50,611 bases of DNA from DATAXV01 sp036272915 (GCA_036272915.1 DATAXV010000093.1:1-50611), one strand, 5' to 3'. Shown: positions 15,217-24,369, counted from the first letter of the stretch. Translations and numbers: made by a program. Notes: a model not told the origin generated them from the sequence alone.

Positions 15217-16299
15217 ATGACCCGACGAGCCTTCGCGCTCGTCGGGTCCTGGCTCGGCTTGAGCCTGCTGCCGCTGACCATCATCTTCGACGGCCACAAT
15301 TCGGAGCCGCTGGCCGTAGCGGTATCGGACGGCCTCGGTTACGTCGGCCTGTTGATGCTGGCCTGGCAGTTCATCCTCAATGCCCGAACGAGGACCCTCG
15401 ACGAGCTGTTCGGCGCCAAGGCGGTGCACAGCCTGCATCGCTACGGAACCTATCTGGCACTGATCCTCCTGGCCGCCCATCCGGCCATCCTCTTCGTGCT
15501 CGATCCCGCGCGCTACCTGCCCCTTCTCGACCTGCTGATCGCGCCCTGGCGCGCTCGCGCGGCCGTCGCCTCGGCGGCGCTGCTCGTCCTGCTCGTGCTC
15601 CTCTCCTGGAAGTGGGTGCGCGGCCGGTTCAACCCGAAACGCTGGCGGTCGCTCCATCGCACCGCTGGCGTCACCGTCGTCGCGCTCGGCCTTCTGCACA
15701 TCGTTCTGGTCGGTCACTACACCACCGGGTGGGAAGGGGCAGCCCTAGTGACGGTGGTGCTCGGCGCGACTCTGCTGCCCATGGTCTGGGTGCGCGAGCC
15801 CGTCAAGAAGCCGACCAAGAAGCCCGCGGCGCTGCTGCCGCGTCTCTACTTCGGCCTCGGGCTCCATCGAGTCAGCCAGACGCTGATCGTGCTCCTGATG
15901 TGCGGGGCGGCCAGCTTGCTGTTGGCGGGCCGCGTCATGCTGGCGGCGAACGTGCGATCCGGAGCCAGCCTGCCTCGCGCGGGTCACGTCATGACTCCGT
16001 CGACAGCCCCGCCTTCCTCGATGCCCGGCACGCCGCGTGCGGGTGACGGTGGCGGCCGGTCGAAGTCAACCTCCGAGGATCCTGCCCTGCTGGGGCCTCC
16101 GGATACTGAGACCGGGCAGGCGGTGTCGGCTTCGCCGGCGCGGCCACCGACCGGCCAGAGTGCAGCGCCGATCTCTCCGGTCGCCTCGCCGGCGATCCGA
16201 GCTCCCGCCGCGGCCGGGTCGACGTCGACGCCGACGCCACGTCCGGGCGGGACGCCGAGTCCACTGCCGACCGCCACGCCCGCACCTCCGCCGCCATGA
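15217..16299 (+). CDS. Ferric reductase-like heme membrane protein with disordered tail
   Basis: 360 aa. The N-terminal 245 residues hold about seven hydrophobic helices of the ferric-reductase-like transmembrane family (FRD, YedZ/NOX-type). Two histidine pairs with identical spacing, H74/H88 (LHRYGTY...AAHPAIL) and H147/H161 (LHRTAG...LLHIVL), are the expected b-heme ligands. The FAD/NAD(P)H domain of true ferric reductases is missing. In its place residues 250-360 are rich in Pro, Ser, Thr and Ala, typical of an extracytoplasmic disordered linker. It follows the secreted protein by eight bases, with a GGAGAG site. It could pass electrons between the membrane pool and an external partner; that role is inference. 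Confidence 0.8.
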   Translation: MTRRAFALVGSWLGLSLLPLTIIFDGHNSEPLAVAVSDGLGYVGLLMLAWQFILNARTRTLDELFGAKAVHSLHRYGTYLALILLAAHPAILFVLDPARYLPLLDLLIAPWRARAAVASAALLVLLVLLSWKWVRGRFNPKRWRSLHRTAGVTVVALGLLHIVLVGHYTTGWEGAALVTVVLGATLLPMVWVREPVKKPTKKPAALLPRLYFGLGLHRVSQTLIVLLMCGAASLLLAGRVMLAANVRSGASLPRAGHVMTPSTAPPSSMPGTPRAGDGGGRSKSTSEDPALLGPPDTETGQAVSASPARPPTGQSAAPISPVASPAIRAPAAAGSTSTPTPRPGGTPSPLPTATPAPPPP

Positions 16300-16574
16300 G
16301 CCGAGGAGGCCTCTGGTGGCAGGAGCGGGCTGCGCCGAGGAGGCTCCGCAAGCCGGCAACCCCGAGGTCCCGCCCTCTCCGGGGCGTCCGCCGCCCAGGA
16401 TCCGCTGGACCGGACCTTCTCGAGGTGGGTGCTCAGCCGGATCGCGAACGAGCGGGCGGAGTTGGGGCACCCCCACCCCGCCCGGCCCCGGTGGCGCGGG
16501 CTCCCCCGAGCGCGGTCCTCCGATCCCCGAGCGGGGAGCGGGCTGGCCGCTGCAGGCTCGCGCGCGGCCCGGCC

Positions 16575-18671
16575 TCAGCGCAGACGCGCGATCACCGCGT
16601 CCTGGCCTTCGACCCGAAGGGTGACCTCGTTGCCGTCAACGCTCAGGTCCGGATCGCCCCAGTGCACGTGCTCCTTCCGCGGCGGACTCCACGAAGACCC
16701 GATCCGCAACCGCACCGTGCGGGGATGCGTGGCCGGGTTCGTCACCCAGAGGAAGAGGCGGTCCTCATCCTGGTGCAGCCGGGCGGTCGGCCCGGATTCG
16801 CCGACACGGATATGCGGCTCGACACCGGCCCAGTCGAGCAGGGACCGGAACCATTCCCGTCCGCGGCGGCCGTCGGACAGCTGGTAACCCTCGCCCGCCC
16901 CGGTTCCGACGAGGAGGGTCCGGCCGGATCCGAAGCGATGCTCGACCACGGCCACTCGGCCGTCCTCGTACGTGCCCAGCGTCCGCCCGCCCGCCGGCTC
17001 GTAGGATTGCAGGTACACACCGCAGGCCACCGCCTCTCCACCCATGACGAACCGGTCGACGCCTCGCTCCAGCAGGTCGGGGGTGAACTCGACGGAGGCC
17101 TCGCGGACGCCGAACAGCTCGCCCAGGCCCGACCCCGGCTGCTCGGCGCAGGCATGGCCATGGTCGGTGAAGTACCCTGGGCAGCCCTCGCTGATGAGGG
17201 TGCCTCCCCCGGCCACCCATGTCCGCAGCCGTTCGGCCATCTCGCCGGTCAGCATCAGGGGCAGCGGGAGGTACAGGGTCCGGTAGTGCCCGATGTCGTC
17301 GAGGTGGACGTAGTCGGCCTGGATGTTCAGATCGAAGAAGGCGCGGTGGACGCCGCCCACGTCCCGGCTGTACCTCGCCGTGTCGCCGTGCAGGACGTGC
17401 GTCATCAGCTGGCATTCGGGCACGACCAGGATGCCGATCTCGCCCTGCACCGGCCGCGCCGCCCAGAGCGGAGCCTGGGCCGGGTCGTTCGCCCAGCGCG
17501 TGATCGTGCTCGCCATCGTCGATCGCGAGGTCGGCTCGCCGGCCATGCCGTAGAGGGCGAAGGCGCCGAAGAGGGGCCCGTCCAGAAGCGGGCGCCAGCG
17601 CACGCACTGGATCCCTCTCACGCCTCCCGCGAATGACACCATGGTCCAGAGCCGGACGTCCTCGGCCGTGGCGATGCGCCCGTCCTCGCGCGGGCGGCCG
17701 AGCACCTGGGGCTGCAGCCACAGGGGTCCGCCCTGCATCTCCGAGTGCCAGAAGGGCTTCCCCCGGGAGGCGCCCCGGACGAGGTCCACGGTGCTCCACT
17801 GCTTGTGAGGCTCGCCGCCCTTGCGGGCCGCGACCCAGGTGAACCCGTAGCTGTCGACCTCGGCCGCCGCCCTCCAGTCGTCGGCGGCGTTTTCCGCCAG
17901 CTGGGTGAGGCTGGCGGCGATGCCGTGCGCCGTCACCAGGCGGTCCGGATCGACGTCGCGGATGATCCCGACCCGCCAGCGCAGCCGTTCGTAGGCGTGG
18001 TCGATGCGGAACTGGAGCCAGTCGAGCAGCTCCGCGTGGCCGTTGCGGTCCACCGGCGGATGCACGTCCTCCCACTCCTCCAGGCTGTAGCGCATCCACG
18101 TCCGGCGGAGTTCGTCCAGTGTTCGGTAGCGCCGGCGCAGCCAGTTGCGGAACTCCTCGGCCGTGGCCTGGCAGTAGCAGTAGGGCTGCGGGATGTTGCA
18201 CTCGTTCCAGAGGTCGTAGCCGCCGAGAGCGGGATGGTCCTTGTAGTGGCCGGCCAGAGCGCGCAGGAACCGCTCCGCGGCCTCCATGACCGGGGCGTGA
18301 TCCAAGCAGAGGCCGGGATGGCCCCCGATGGCGCTGCTGCCGCTCACCGTGCTCGCCGCCCTGTTGCCCTGCCTGTCCCGGAGCTCGCAGCCGGCGAACC
18401 GCCGAAACGCCCACTCCGGAGCGAACGTCACATGCTCGGCGATGATCGTCTGGAGGCCGTGCTCGGCGGCGAGGTCCAGCTGGCGGTCGTAGTCCTCCCA
18501 GTCGTACACGCCCGGCGCGACCTCGATCGCGGACCACATGAACCAGTGGCGGAAGGTGTTCATGCCGTCGGCCCGCGCTCGCGCGTAGTCCCGCTCCCAA
18601 TCACCGCGTGGAGGATTCGACTTGCGGAAGTAGACCGCTCCGTAGGGGATCAGAGGCCGTTGCCGCGTCAT
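16575..18671 (-). CDS. GH42-family beta-galactosidase-like glycoside hydrolase
   Basis: 698 aa. GH42 enzymes are retaining beta-galactosidases, often acting on plant galacto-oligosaccharides. Visible features: an N-terminal (beta/alpha)8 barrel beginning near YGAVYFRKSNPP, acid/base E157 in DLWNECNIP, nucleophile E311 in FWHSEMQGGPLW, a flavodoxin-like trimerisation domain (about 400-590) with WVAGGGTLISEG, and a C-terminal beta domain. No signal peptide, so it acts on imported oligosaccharides. It is divergent from the large hydrolase gene at 19098, suggesting a small polysaccharide-use locus. Its 3' end faces the ferric-reductase-like gene. Confidence 0.88.
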   Translation of the reverse strand: MTRQRPLIPYGAVYFRKSNPPRGDWERDYARARADGMNTFRHWFMWSAIEVAPGVYDWEDYDRQLDLAAEHGLQTIIAEHVTFAPEWAFRRFAGCELRDRQGNRAASTVSGSSAIGGHPGLCLDHAPVMEAAERFLRALAGHYKDHPALGGYDLWNECNIPQPYCYCQATAEEFRNWLRRRYRTLDELRRTWMRYSLEEWEDVHPPVDRNGHAELLDWLQFRIDHAYERLRWRVGIIRDVDPDRLVTAHGIAASLTQLAENAADDWRAAAEVDSYGFTWVAARKGGEPHKQWSTVDLVRGASRGKPFWHSEMQGGPLWLQPQVLGRPREDGRIATAEDVRLWTMVSFAGGVRGIQCVRWRPLLDGPLFGAFALYGMAGEPTSRSTMASTITRWANDPAQAPLWAARPVQGEIGILVVPECQLMTHVLHGDTARYSRDVGGVHRAFFDLNIQADYVHLDDIGHYRTLYLPLPLMLTGEMAERLRTWVAGGGTLISEGCPGYFTDHGHACAEQPGSGLGELFGVREASVEFTPDLLERGVDRFVMGGEAVACGVYLQSYEPAGGRTLGTYEDGRVAVVEHRFGSGRTLLVGTGAGEGYQLSDGRRGREWFRSLLDWAGVEPHIRVGESGPTARLHQDEDRLFLWVTNPATHPRTVRLRIGSSWSPPRKEHVHWGDPDLSVDGNEVTLRVEGQDAVIARLR

Positions 18672-19097
18672 CGTTGCCAGGCGTCTCCTTGAGATTGTTC
18701 AGGGGACCCGCTCGCCGGGGCCCCTCCCACTCATCACGGCGATGTGCGCACCGTCGCCGCCAGCGCGCCCACCACCGAGGCCACGATCCACAGTACGCAT
18801 TAGGAGTGGTGGTCCTCTCCGTGCCGGGAGCGATCCCGTGGTGGCCCCTGCTGTCGGCCCCCGCGGTCGACCTCGCCTGAGGGAGGCGGCTATCGTTCGA
18901 TGAGGTGCCAGGTCGCGATCTGGGCCCTCGAGCCTGCGGAAGGTTCAATGCCCGCGGCGGCCTCGCCCGAGGCCCCTCCCGGACAGTGAAGGAGTAGTGA
19001 TGATGAGGCTGGTGCACGGGTGGCGGCGCCGCGCGATCGTCCTGGGCGGGGCTGACGAACCACGCTGCCCGCGGGCGGGACGGGGCGGCGCTGCGCG
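18672..19097. other. Divergent control region between two glycoside hydrolase genes
   Basis: About 425 bases with no large gene on either strand. It must hold the promoter of the GH42 gene (minus) and that of the 19098 gene (plus). No clear hexamers or palindromic operator were recognised. A small ORF starts at 19000. Confidence 0.4.
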
Positions 19098-19101
19098 GTG
19101 A
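19000..19101 (+). CDS. Possible 33-aa leader ORF upstream of the large hydrolase
   Basis: Starts ATG-ATG at 19000 with GAAGGAG (18988-18994) in ideal position. It encodes a basic peptide, MMRLVHGWRRRAIVLGG then a Pro/Arg/Gly-rich tail. Its TGA overlaps the GTG start of the next gene. That gene lacks a good ribosome site of its own, so the small ORF may couple its translation. No homologue is known to me. Confidence 0.35.
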   Translation: MMRLVHGWRRRAIVLGGADEPRCPRAGRGGAAR

Positions 19102-21722
19102 GAGGCCGTCCTGAGGGCCTGCGGGTGTTCGTCGACATCGGCGCCGCGTCCGCGCCCGTCGACTGGGCGATCGACCAGCTCGAGCGAGCGGTATCGGACG
19201 GCGGTTGCAGGTGCGAGGTCGTCCGAGGTCACGAGCTGCCTGAGGAGGGGGCGGATCTGGTGGTCACGGCCACCGGCGCCCGGATCGGTCGTGCCCTTCT
19301 CCTCCGGGCCGGCGAACGCGCTCCGGAAGGCGCTGAGGCGTTCGCGATCTTCTCGAGCGGCGAGGGCGCCGGCCGCACGACGGTCGCTATCGGCGACGGC
19401 CCGGGCGGCGTCGTGCAGGCCATCCTCGAGCTGACCGAGCGGATACCGGGGCCGGACGGGTCGGAGCCTCTTCTGCCGGAGAACCCGGTCCGCGGCGCGC
19501 CGGCCAACGCGGTTCGGAGCATCGCTCGGGCCTTCGTCAGCGAGAGCGCGGACAAGGTTTGGTTCTGGGACCAGGGTTTCTGGCAGGGGTACCTCGACCG
19601 GCTGACCCGAGCGCGATTCAACCGCTTCCACCTCGCCCTGGGCATGGGCTACGACTTCTTCTATCAGAGCGAGGTCGCCGACACCTACTTCCTCTTCCCC
19701 TATCCGTTCCTGCTCGACCTTCCCGGCTACGAGGTGCGGGCGGAAGGTCTCCCCGCCGAGGAGCGGAACGGCAACCTGGAGATGCTGCGCTGGGTCAGCG
19801 ACGCCGCCACCCGGCGAGGACTGCACTTCCAGCTCGGCCTGTGGACCCACGGATACGAGTGGGTCGAGGCGCCGGGCATCAACTACCCGATCCGGGGGCT
19901 GAGCCCGGAGATCCACGCCCGGTACTGCCGCGAGGCGATCGCCGCCCTGCTGGCGGCATGCCCCTCGATCGCCGGGGTCACCCTCCGCGTGCATGGGGAG
20001 AGCGGCATCAGCGAGGCCGCCGGCGACTTCTGGTCGGAGGTGTTCGCCGGCATCGCCGAGTCCGGTCGTGCCGTTGAGATCGACCTCCACACGAAGGGGC
20101 TGGATCATCCCGTCGTCGACGCCGCCTTGGCCACGGGCATGCCGGTCACCCTGTCGCCGAAGTATGCCGCCGAACACCTCGGGCTGCCCTACCACCTGAC
20201 CGCGATCCGACCTCACGAGCGGCGTCCCCAGGAGGGTGCCGGTCGGCCGGGCACCTCGGGGATGGCGGTCGGGCTGAGGGACGTCATGCGCCTCAGCGCC
20301 GGGCTTCGCACCTTCACCCGTTACAGCTACGGCGATTTCCTGACCCGAGACCGCCGGTACCGGGTCGTGTACCGGATCTGGCCGGGAACCCAGCGTCTGT
20401 TGCTCTGGGGCGATCCGGCCTTCGCCGCCTCGCTCAGCCGGAGCGGCGGATTCTGCGGCTCGTCGGGTCTGGACATCTGTGAACCGCTCTTCTTCGCCGG
20501 CCGGCGGGACTCGCCCGGAGAGGAAGTGCGCAGCGGGGAGGAGGGAGGCCACCACGCCTACACCTACGAGGTGCTCGGCCGCCACCTCTTTGCGCCGGAT
20601 GCTCCGGCCGGCCAGAGCGGTCTTGTCGCGGTGGCCGGCGATGCCGCGCCATGGCTGCGGCGGGCGCTGGCGCCGGCCAGCCGCGTGCTCCCCCTGATCA
20701 CGATGGCGCACTGCCCCTCGGCCGCCAACAATTCCTACTGGCCCGAGATGTACACGAACATGCCGATCGTCGCCGGGGCCGCTCCCCATCCCTACCGCGA
20801 CACCGCCCCTCCCCGGAGCTTCGGGTCGGCATCGGCGCTGGACCCCGAGATGTTCTCGTCGGCGCAGGCGTTCGCCGGCGAGCTCTTGGAGCAGGAGCCG
20901 TCGGGCCGGTACACGCCGCTGCAGGTCGCCGGCTGGCTCGACCAGCTCGGCGCCGGCGCACTGGCGCCGCTGATGGAGGTGGCGGGCTCATCATCCCCGG
21001 GCGTGGCCGCGATCGCGGCCGACGTCCGGCTGCAGGCGGGGCTGGCCCGCTTCTTCGCGGAGAAGCTGCGGGCCGCGGTGCTGTTCGAGCTCGGCGGCCG
21101 GCTGAGGGACGGCGAGGTGATCGCCGAGGCCGTGCAGCGCTACCGCTCGGCGCGGAAGGCGTGGGCGCAACTTGCCGATGGGGCCCGCGCGTCGCACCCA
21201 CAGGGCGATCTGGCGTTCGGGCCGAGTGCCCACCTGCGCGGGCACTGGGCCGACCGCATCGACGCCATCGACCAGGACCTGCGAGCCATGGAGACGCTCG
21301 CCTCCGCCTCCGGGTCGACCGAGAGCGGCCGCGCCTGGCTCGCCCGCGCGGAGGCGGTCGGGCTGGAGCCCCCGCCGCCATCGGCGGTCCGCGTCACCGA
21401 GAGCCCCTCGTCCGGCGGCGGGCTGGCGGTCTTCGCCAGGGTGACCACGGCCGGACCGTACGGTCCCGCTCGGCGTGTGGTCCTCAACGTCCGCCCCGTC
21501 AACCAGGCCACCGGCTACAGCCGGCTGCAGATGAGGCCAGACCTCGGCGGGTTCGCGGTCTCCGTGAATGGAGACGCGCTGGACGAGCGGTACGACACCC
21601 AGTACTTCCTGACCGTCGAGTCGGTGGAGGGGAGGCGGTGGATCTACCCGGGGATCGGCCAGGCTCTGCTCGATCAGCCCTACCGCACGGTCCGGCCGCG
21701 GCCGGGGAGGGAAGCGGGCTGA
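19098..21722 (+). CDS. Large glycoside hydrolase-like protein (GH67/GH20-like architecture)
   Basis: 874 aa from GTG at 19098. Residues 1-130 look like the zincin-like N-terminal fold found before the barrel of GH20 and GH67 enzymes. A TIM-barrel-like region follows: ADKVWFWDQGFWQGYLDRL, FNRFHLALGMGYDFFYQ, FQLGLWTHGYEW, then TLRVHGESGI, whose Glu is a plausible catalytic residue. VEIDLHTKGLD and PVTLSPKYAAEH come next. An alpha-helical C-terminal part and a final beta region end the protein. No signal peptide. Divergent from the GH42 gene, it probably acts on plant-derived oligosaccharides, perhaps uronic-acid-containing. I cannot place it in a defined GH family. Confidence 0.6.
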   Translation: MRGRPEGLRVFVDIGAASAPVDWAIDQLERAVSDGGCRCEVVRGHELPEEGADLVVTATGARIGRALLLRAGERAPEGAEAFAIFSSGEGAGRTTVAIGDGPGGVVQAILELTERIPGPDGSEPLLPENPVRGAPANAVRSIARAFVSESADKVWFWDQGFWQGYLDRLTRARFNRFHLALGMGYDFFYQSEVADTYFLFPYPFLLDLPGYEVRAEGLPAEERNGNLEMLRWVSDAATRRGLHFQLGLWTHGYEWVEAPGINYPIRGLSPEIHARYCREAIAALLAACPSIAGVTLRVHGESGISEAAGDFWSEVFAGIAESGRAVEIDLHTKGLDHPVVDAALATGMPVTLSPKYAAEHLGLPYHLTAIRPHERRPQEGAGRPGTSGMAVGLRDVMRLSAGLRTFTRYSYGDFLTRDRRYRVVYRIWPGTQRLLLWGDPAFAASLSRSGGFCGSSGLDICEPLFFAGRRDSPGEEVRSGEEGGHHAYTYEVLGRHLFAPDAPAGQSGLVAVAGDAAPWLRRALAPASRVLPLITMAHCPSAANNSYWPEMYTNMPIVAGAAPHPYRDTAPPRSFGSASALDPEMFSSAQAFAGELLEQEPSGRYTPLQVAGWLDQLGAGALAPLMEVAGSSSPGVAAIAADVRLQAGLARFFAEKLRAAVLFELGGRLRDGEVIAEAVQRYRSARKAWAQLADGARASHPQGDLAFGPSAHLRGHWADRIDAIDQDLRAMETLASASGSTESGRAWLARAEAVGLEPPPPSAVRVTESPSSGGGLAVFARVTTAGPYGPARRVVLNVRPVNQATGYSRLQMRPDLGGFAVSVNGDALDERYDTQYFLTVESVEGRRWIYPGIGQALLDQPYRTVRPRPGREAG

Positions 21723-21777
21723 GTCATCGAGGCCTCCCCGGCCGCCTGCGCAGGCGGACGCTCCTTGACGTGGACCC

Positions 21778-22542
21778 GTGACCGGAGTGGCCGTTCCGCA
21801 GCTGGTGCTGCTGGCTCTGCTGGGGTTTGTCGGCGGTGTCGGCATCACCGCGCTCGGTCCCGGCGGGGTGCTGCCCACGATCGGTCTGTTCGCGCTGACC
21901 TGCCTGTCTCCGGCCGAGGTCGCCGGCACCGCGATCGTGACCCACATCGCGACCGGTGCGCTGGGCAGCGCCGCCTACACACGCTCCGGCCAGCTGCGCG
22001 AGCGCGAGACACGTCGCACCGCGATGCTGCTGGCCGGGGGCGCCGTCGTCGGCACCCCGGTCGGCGTGCTCATCAACACGGCCGTGGACAAGCGGGCCTT
22101 CGGCATCGTCCTCGGACTGTTCGTGGCGGCGGTGGCGGGCCTGCTCTGGTACCGCGAACGCCGTCGTCCCGCCGCAACCCACGCCCATCCGCCGCCGCCG
22201 GTGACGGCGGGGCTGGGCCTCGCCGTCTCCGCCGCCAGCGGACTGATCGGAATCGGCGGACCGATGCTCAGCGTGCCGCTGCTGATCGCGCTCGGCGTCC
22301 CCGTCCTGGAATCGCTGGCCTCCGCGCAGGTGCAGTCGGTCGTCATCGCCACCGTCGGAACGGTCGGGTACCTCGCCCAGGGCACGATCAGCTGGCCGCT
22401 CGCAGCTCTGATCGGCGTCCCCGAGCTCGCCGGCGTGCTGCTGGGATGGAGGATCGCGCATGCCCTGCCCACCAGGACTCTCAAGTACGGGCTCATCGGC
22501 ACCCTGCTCGTCCTCGCCGCCTACCTGGTCGCCCGTGCCTGA
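21778..22542 (+). CDS. TauE/SafE family sulfite/organosulfonate exporter-like permease
   Basis: 254 aa membrane protein from GTG at 21778. About eight hydrophobic helices form the two-fold repeat of the TauE/SafE (DUF81) family. Each half opens with a Gly-rich motif: GGVGITALGPGGVLPT (about residues 19-34) and GLIGIGGPMLSVPLL (about 157-171). A histidine/proline-rich loop (ATHAHPPPP) separates the halves. Members export sulfite, sulfoacetate or related small anions; the substrate cannot be told from sequence. It follows the hydrolase gene by 55 bases in the same direction, so co-transcription is possible but the functions look unrelated. Confidence 0.85.
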   Translation: MTGVAVPQLVLLALLGFVGGVGITALGPGGVLPTIGLFALTCLSPAEVAGTAIVTHIATGALGSAAYTRSGQLRERETRRTAMLLAGGAVVGTPVGVLINTAVDKRAFGIVLGLFVAAVAGLLWYRERRRPAATHAHPPPPVTAGLGLAVSAASGLIGIGGPMLSVPLLIALGVPVLESLASAQVQSVVIATVGTVGYLAQGTISWPLAALIGVPELAGVLLGWRIAHALPTRTLKYGLIGTLLVLAAYLVARA

Positions 22543-22660
22543 ACCGCGGCGGCTCCCCGATGGTGCCGACATACGTCCGGACGCGTTCGTCGGAAAATGA
22601 AGTGACCCGTCCGCCCGAGGCCGGTTCCGCTGCATTCGGTTTGAGCCGAGAGGAGAGGTG

Positions 22661-22759
22661 ATGCCCACGTGTACGTCGATGTCCCCGCGCCCCGGGGACT
22701 CTCCCGGCTCCGGCCTGATCGGTCCCCGCGATCACGCCCCGGCGAGACGGCACCGGTGA
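22661..22759 (+). CDS. Possible 32-aa leader ORF before the FMN dehydrogenase
   Basis: ATG at 22661 directly follows a strong GAGGAGAGGTG site. The peptide begins MPTCTSMSPRPGDSPG and ends ARRHR before TGA at 22757-22759. The next gene starts only four bases later with GTG and no ribosome site of its own. That layout suggests translational coupling, like the small ORF at 19000. Existence as a real peptide is unproven. Confidence 0.35.
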   Translation: MPTCTSMSPRPGDSPGSGLIGPRDHAPARRHR

Positions 22760-22763
22760 GATC

Positions 22764-23873
22764 GTGAGCCTGCCGGCGAAGCCGGAGGCGGGGGAGGGTG
22801 TGCGCTCCGAGTTCGCGACCCTCCACGAGTTCGTCGAGGCGGCCAGCGTGAAGCTGCCGGCGTCCGCCTGGAACTTCCTGATCGGGGGCGCCGAGACGGA
22901 GACCACGGTCCTGCGCAACCGGCAGTCGCTGGACTCCCTCGCCTTCCGGCCGCGCGTGCTGCGGAACGTCGCCTCGGTCGATCCCTCGGGGTCGCTGTTC
23001 GGCAAGCGGCTCCGGCTGCCCGTGCTGCTGGCCCCGATCGGGGGACTCCAGGGTTTCGAACCGGGGGGAGGGGCGACCGTGGTCCGCGGAGCCTCCGCCT
23101 TCGGCACCGGCATGATCATGAGCTCCGCGTCCCAGCCCGGCCTGGAGGAGGTCGCCGCCGCCGGGCCCTGCCCGAAGGTCTTCCAGCTCTACGTCCGCGG
23201 CGATCAGGCGTGGTGCGACGACCATCTGCGGCGGGCGGAGGGCTGCGGCTACGACGCGTTCTGCGTGACCGTCGACACCGCCCACTTCAGCCGCCGCGAA
23301 CGCGGCCTGGCGGGCCGGCCACTCATGCCTCCCACGGACGACTACCAGTCCGCGTTGAGCTGGGAGCAGATCAAGCGGTTCAGAGAACGGCTCCGGATCC
23401 CCCTGATCCTCAAGGGGATCGCCACCGCCGAGGACGCCACGCTGGCGTGCGAACTCGGGGTGGACGGCGTGTACGTCTCCAACCACGGGGGCCGCCAGCT
23501 CGACCACGGCCGCGGGGCGATCGAGGTTCTCCCGGAGGTCGTCGCCGCCGTCGGAGGCCGGGCGAGGGTGTTCGTGGATGGTGGGTTCAGCCGCGGGACC
23601 GACGTGGTCAAGGCGATCATCCTCGGCGCGGACGCGGTGGGCATCGGGCGGCTCTACTGCTACGGCCTCGCGGCCGCTGGGGCGGAGGGTGTGTGCCGGG
23701 TCCTCGAGATCCTCGAGGACGAGATCATCCGGACCCTCGGCCAGCTCGGCGTCGCCAGCTTCGCCGATCTCGACCTCTCCTATCTGTACGCGGCGGCGCC
23801 GGTCAGCCCCCCTCACGTGCACAGCGCCTTCCCGCTCCTGTCCCTGGAGCATCCGGGCGATGTGGCGCCGTGA
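22764..23873 (+). CDS. FMN-dependent alpha-hydroxy acid dehydrogenase/oxidase
   Basis: 369 aa FMN-linked TIM-barrel enzyme of the lactate dehydrogenase / lactate monooxygenase / glycolate oxidase family. It oxidises an L-2-hydroxy acid to the keto acid. Visible features: the FMN-binding barrel start RLPVLLAPIGGLQG, the conserved K in IPLILKGIATAEDA, catalytic H241 in SNHGGRQLDHGRGA, and phosphate-binding VFVDGGFSRGTDVVKAIILGADAVGIGR. GTG start at 22764. The conserved tyrosines near the N-terminus are hard to place, so whether it uses oxygen or a quinone as acceptor is open. Confidence 0.88.
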   Translation: MSLPAKPEAGEGVRSEFATLHEFVEAASVKLPASAWNFLIGGAETETTVLRNRQSLDSLAFRPRVLRNVASVDPSGSLFGKRLRLPVLLAPIGGLQGFEPGGGATVVRGASAFGTGMIMSSASQPGLEEVAAAGPCPKVFQLYVRGDQAWCDDHLRRAEGCGYDAFCVTVDTAHFSRRERGLAGRPLMPPTDDYQSALSWEQIKRFRERLRIPLILKGIATAEDATLACELGVDGVYVSNHGGRQLDHGRGAIEVLPEVVAAVGGRARVFVDGGFSRGTDVVKAIILGADAVGIGRLYCYGLAAAGAEGVCRVLEILEDEIIRTLGQLGVASFADLDLSYLYAAAPVSPPHVHSAFPLLSLEHPGDVAP

Positions 23874-23919
23874 ATCCTCTGCGCGCCGTCGCCCAGGGGC
23901 GACGCCGCCAACTCAGTAG

Positions 23920-24348
23920 GTGGTCCTCGCCACCGCCAGCGAGGAAAGCCGTGACTATCTCCAAGGGCTCGGCGCCGCCGAGATCATCGACTACCACATG
24001 GCGGACTTCGGCGAGCGCGCCGGCGAGCTCGACATCGTCCTGGACACCGTCGGCGGCGGCTATGGGCAGCGATCCATACCCTGCCTGAAACCCGCCGGGC
24101 GGCTCATCACCGTCCTCGAGCGCGCCGACGAGGATCTCAAGGCCAGGACCCTCGCCGCCGGGAGGAGGCTCGCCGGAGTGACCGTCGAACCCGTCCATGC
24201 CGGGCTCGAGGAGCTCGCCAAGCTGGTCATCGATGGCCGACTAGAGCCGAACGTCGACGCGACCTTTCCCCTGGAACGGGCGGCCGCCGCGCACGAACGG
24301 ATGGAGGCGGGACACACCCGTGGAAAGATCGTCCTGCGTGTCTCATGA
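23920..24348 (+). pseudogene. C-terminal fragment of a zinc-type alcohol dehydrogenase / quinone reductase
   Basis: 142 codons match only the second half of MDR-family NADPH:quinone reductases: VLATASEESRDYLQGLGAAEIIDYH, then DIVLDTVGGGYGQRSIPCLKPAGRLI and the usual tail FPLERAAAAHERMEAGHTRGKIVLRV. The catalytic domain and the GxGxxG of the Rossmann fold are absent. A TAG immediately precedes the first matching codon. About 170-180 N-terminal residues are missing, and the upstream DNA belongs to the hydroxyacid dehydrogenase. It is a 5'-truncated relic. Confidence 0.75.
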
Positions 24349-24369
24349 TTTGCCTGCGACGGTGGGGGG

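Noticed and set aside
16296..17636. Long plus-strand frame of 446 codons
   Set aside because: It is antisense to the GH42 gene, with a Pro/Arg/Gly-rich composition and no domain; the minus-strand protein carries the catalytic motifs.
22764..23873. Mycofactocin dehydrogenase MftD
   Set aside because: No MftA, MftB, MftC, MftE or MftF gene is nearby, and the family has many other members.
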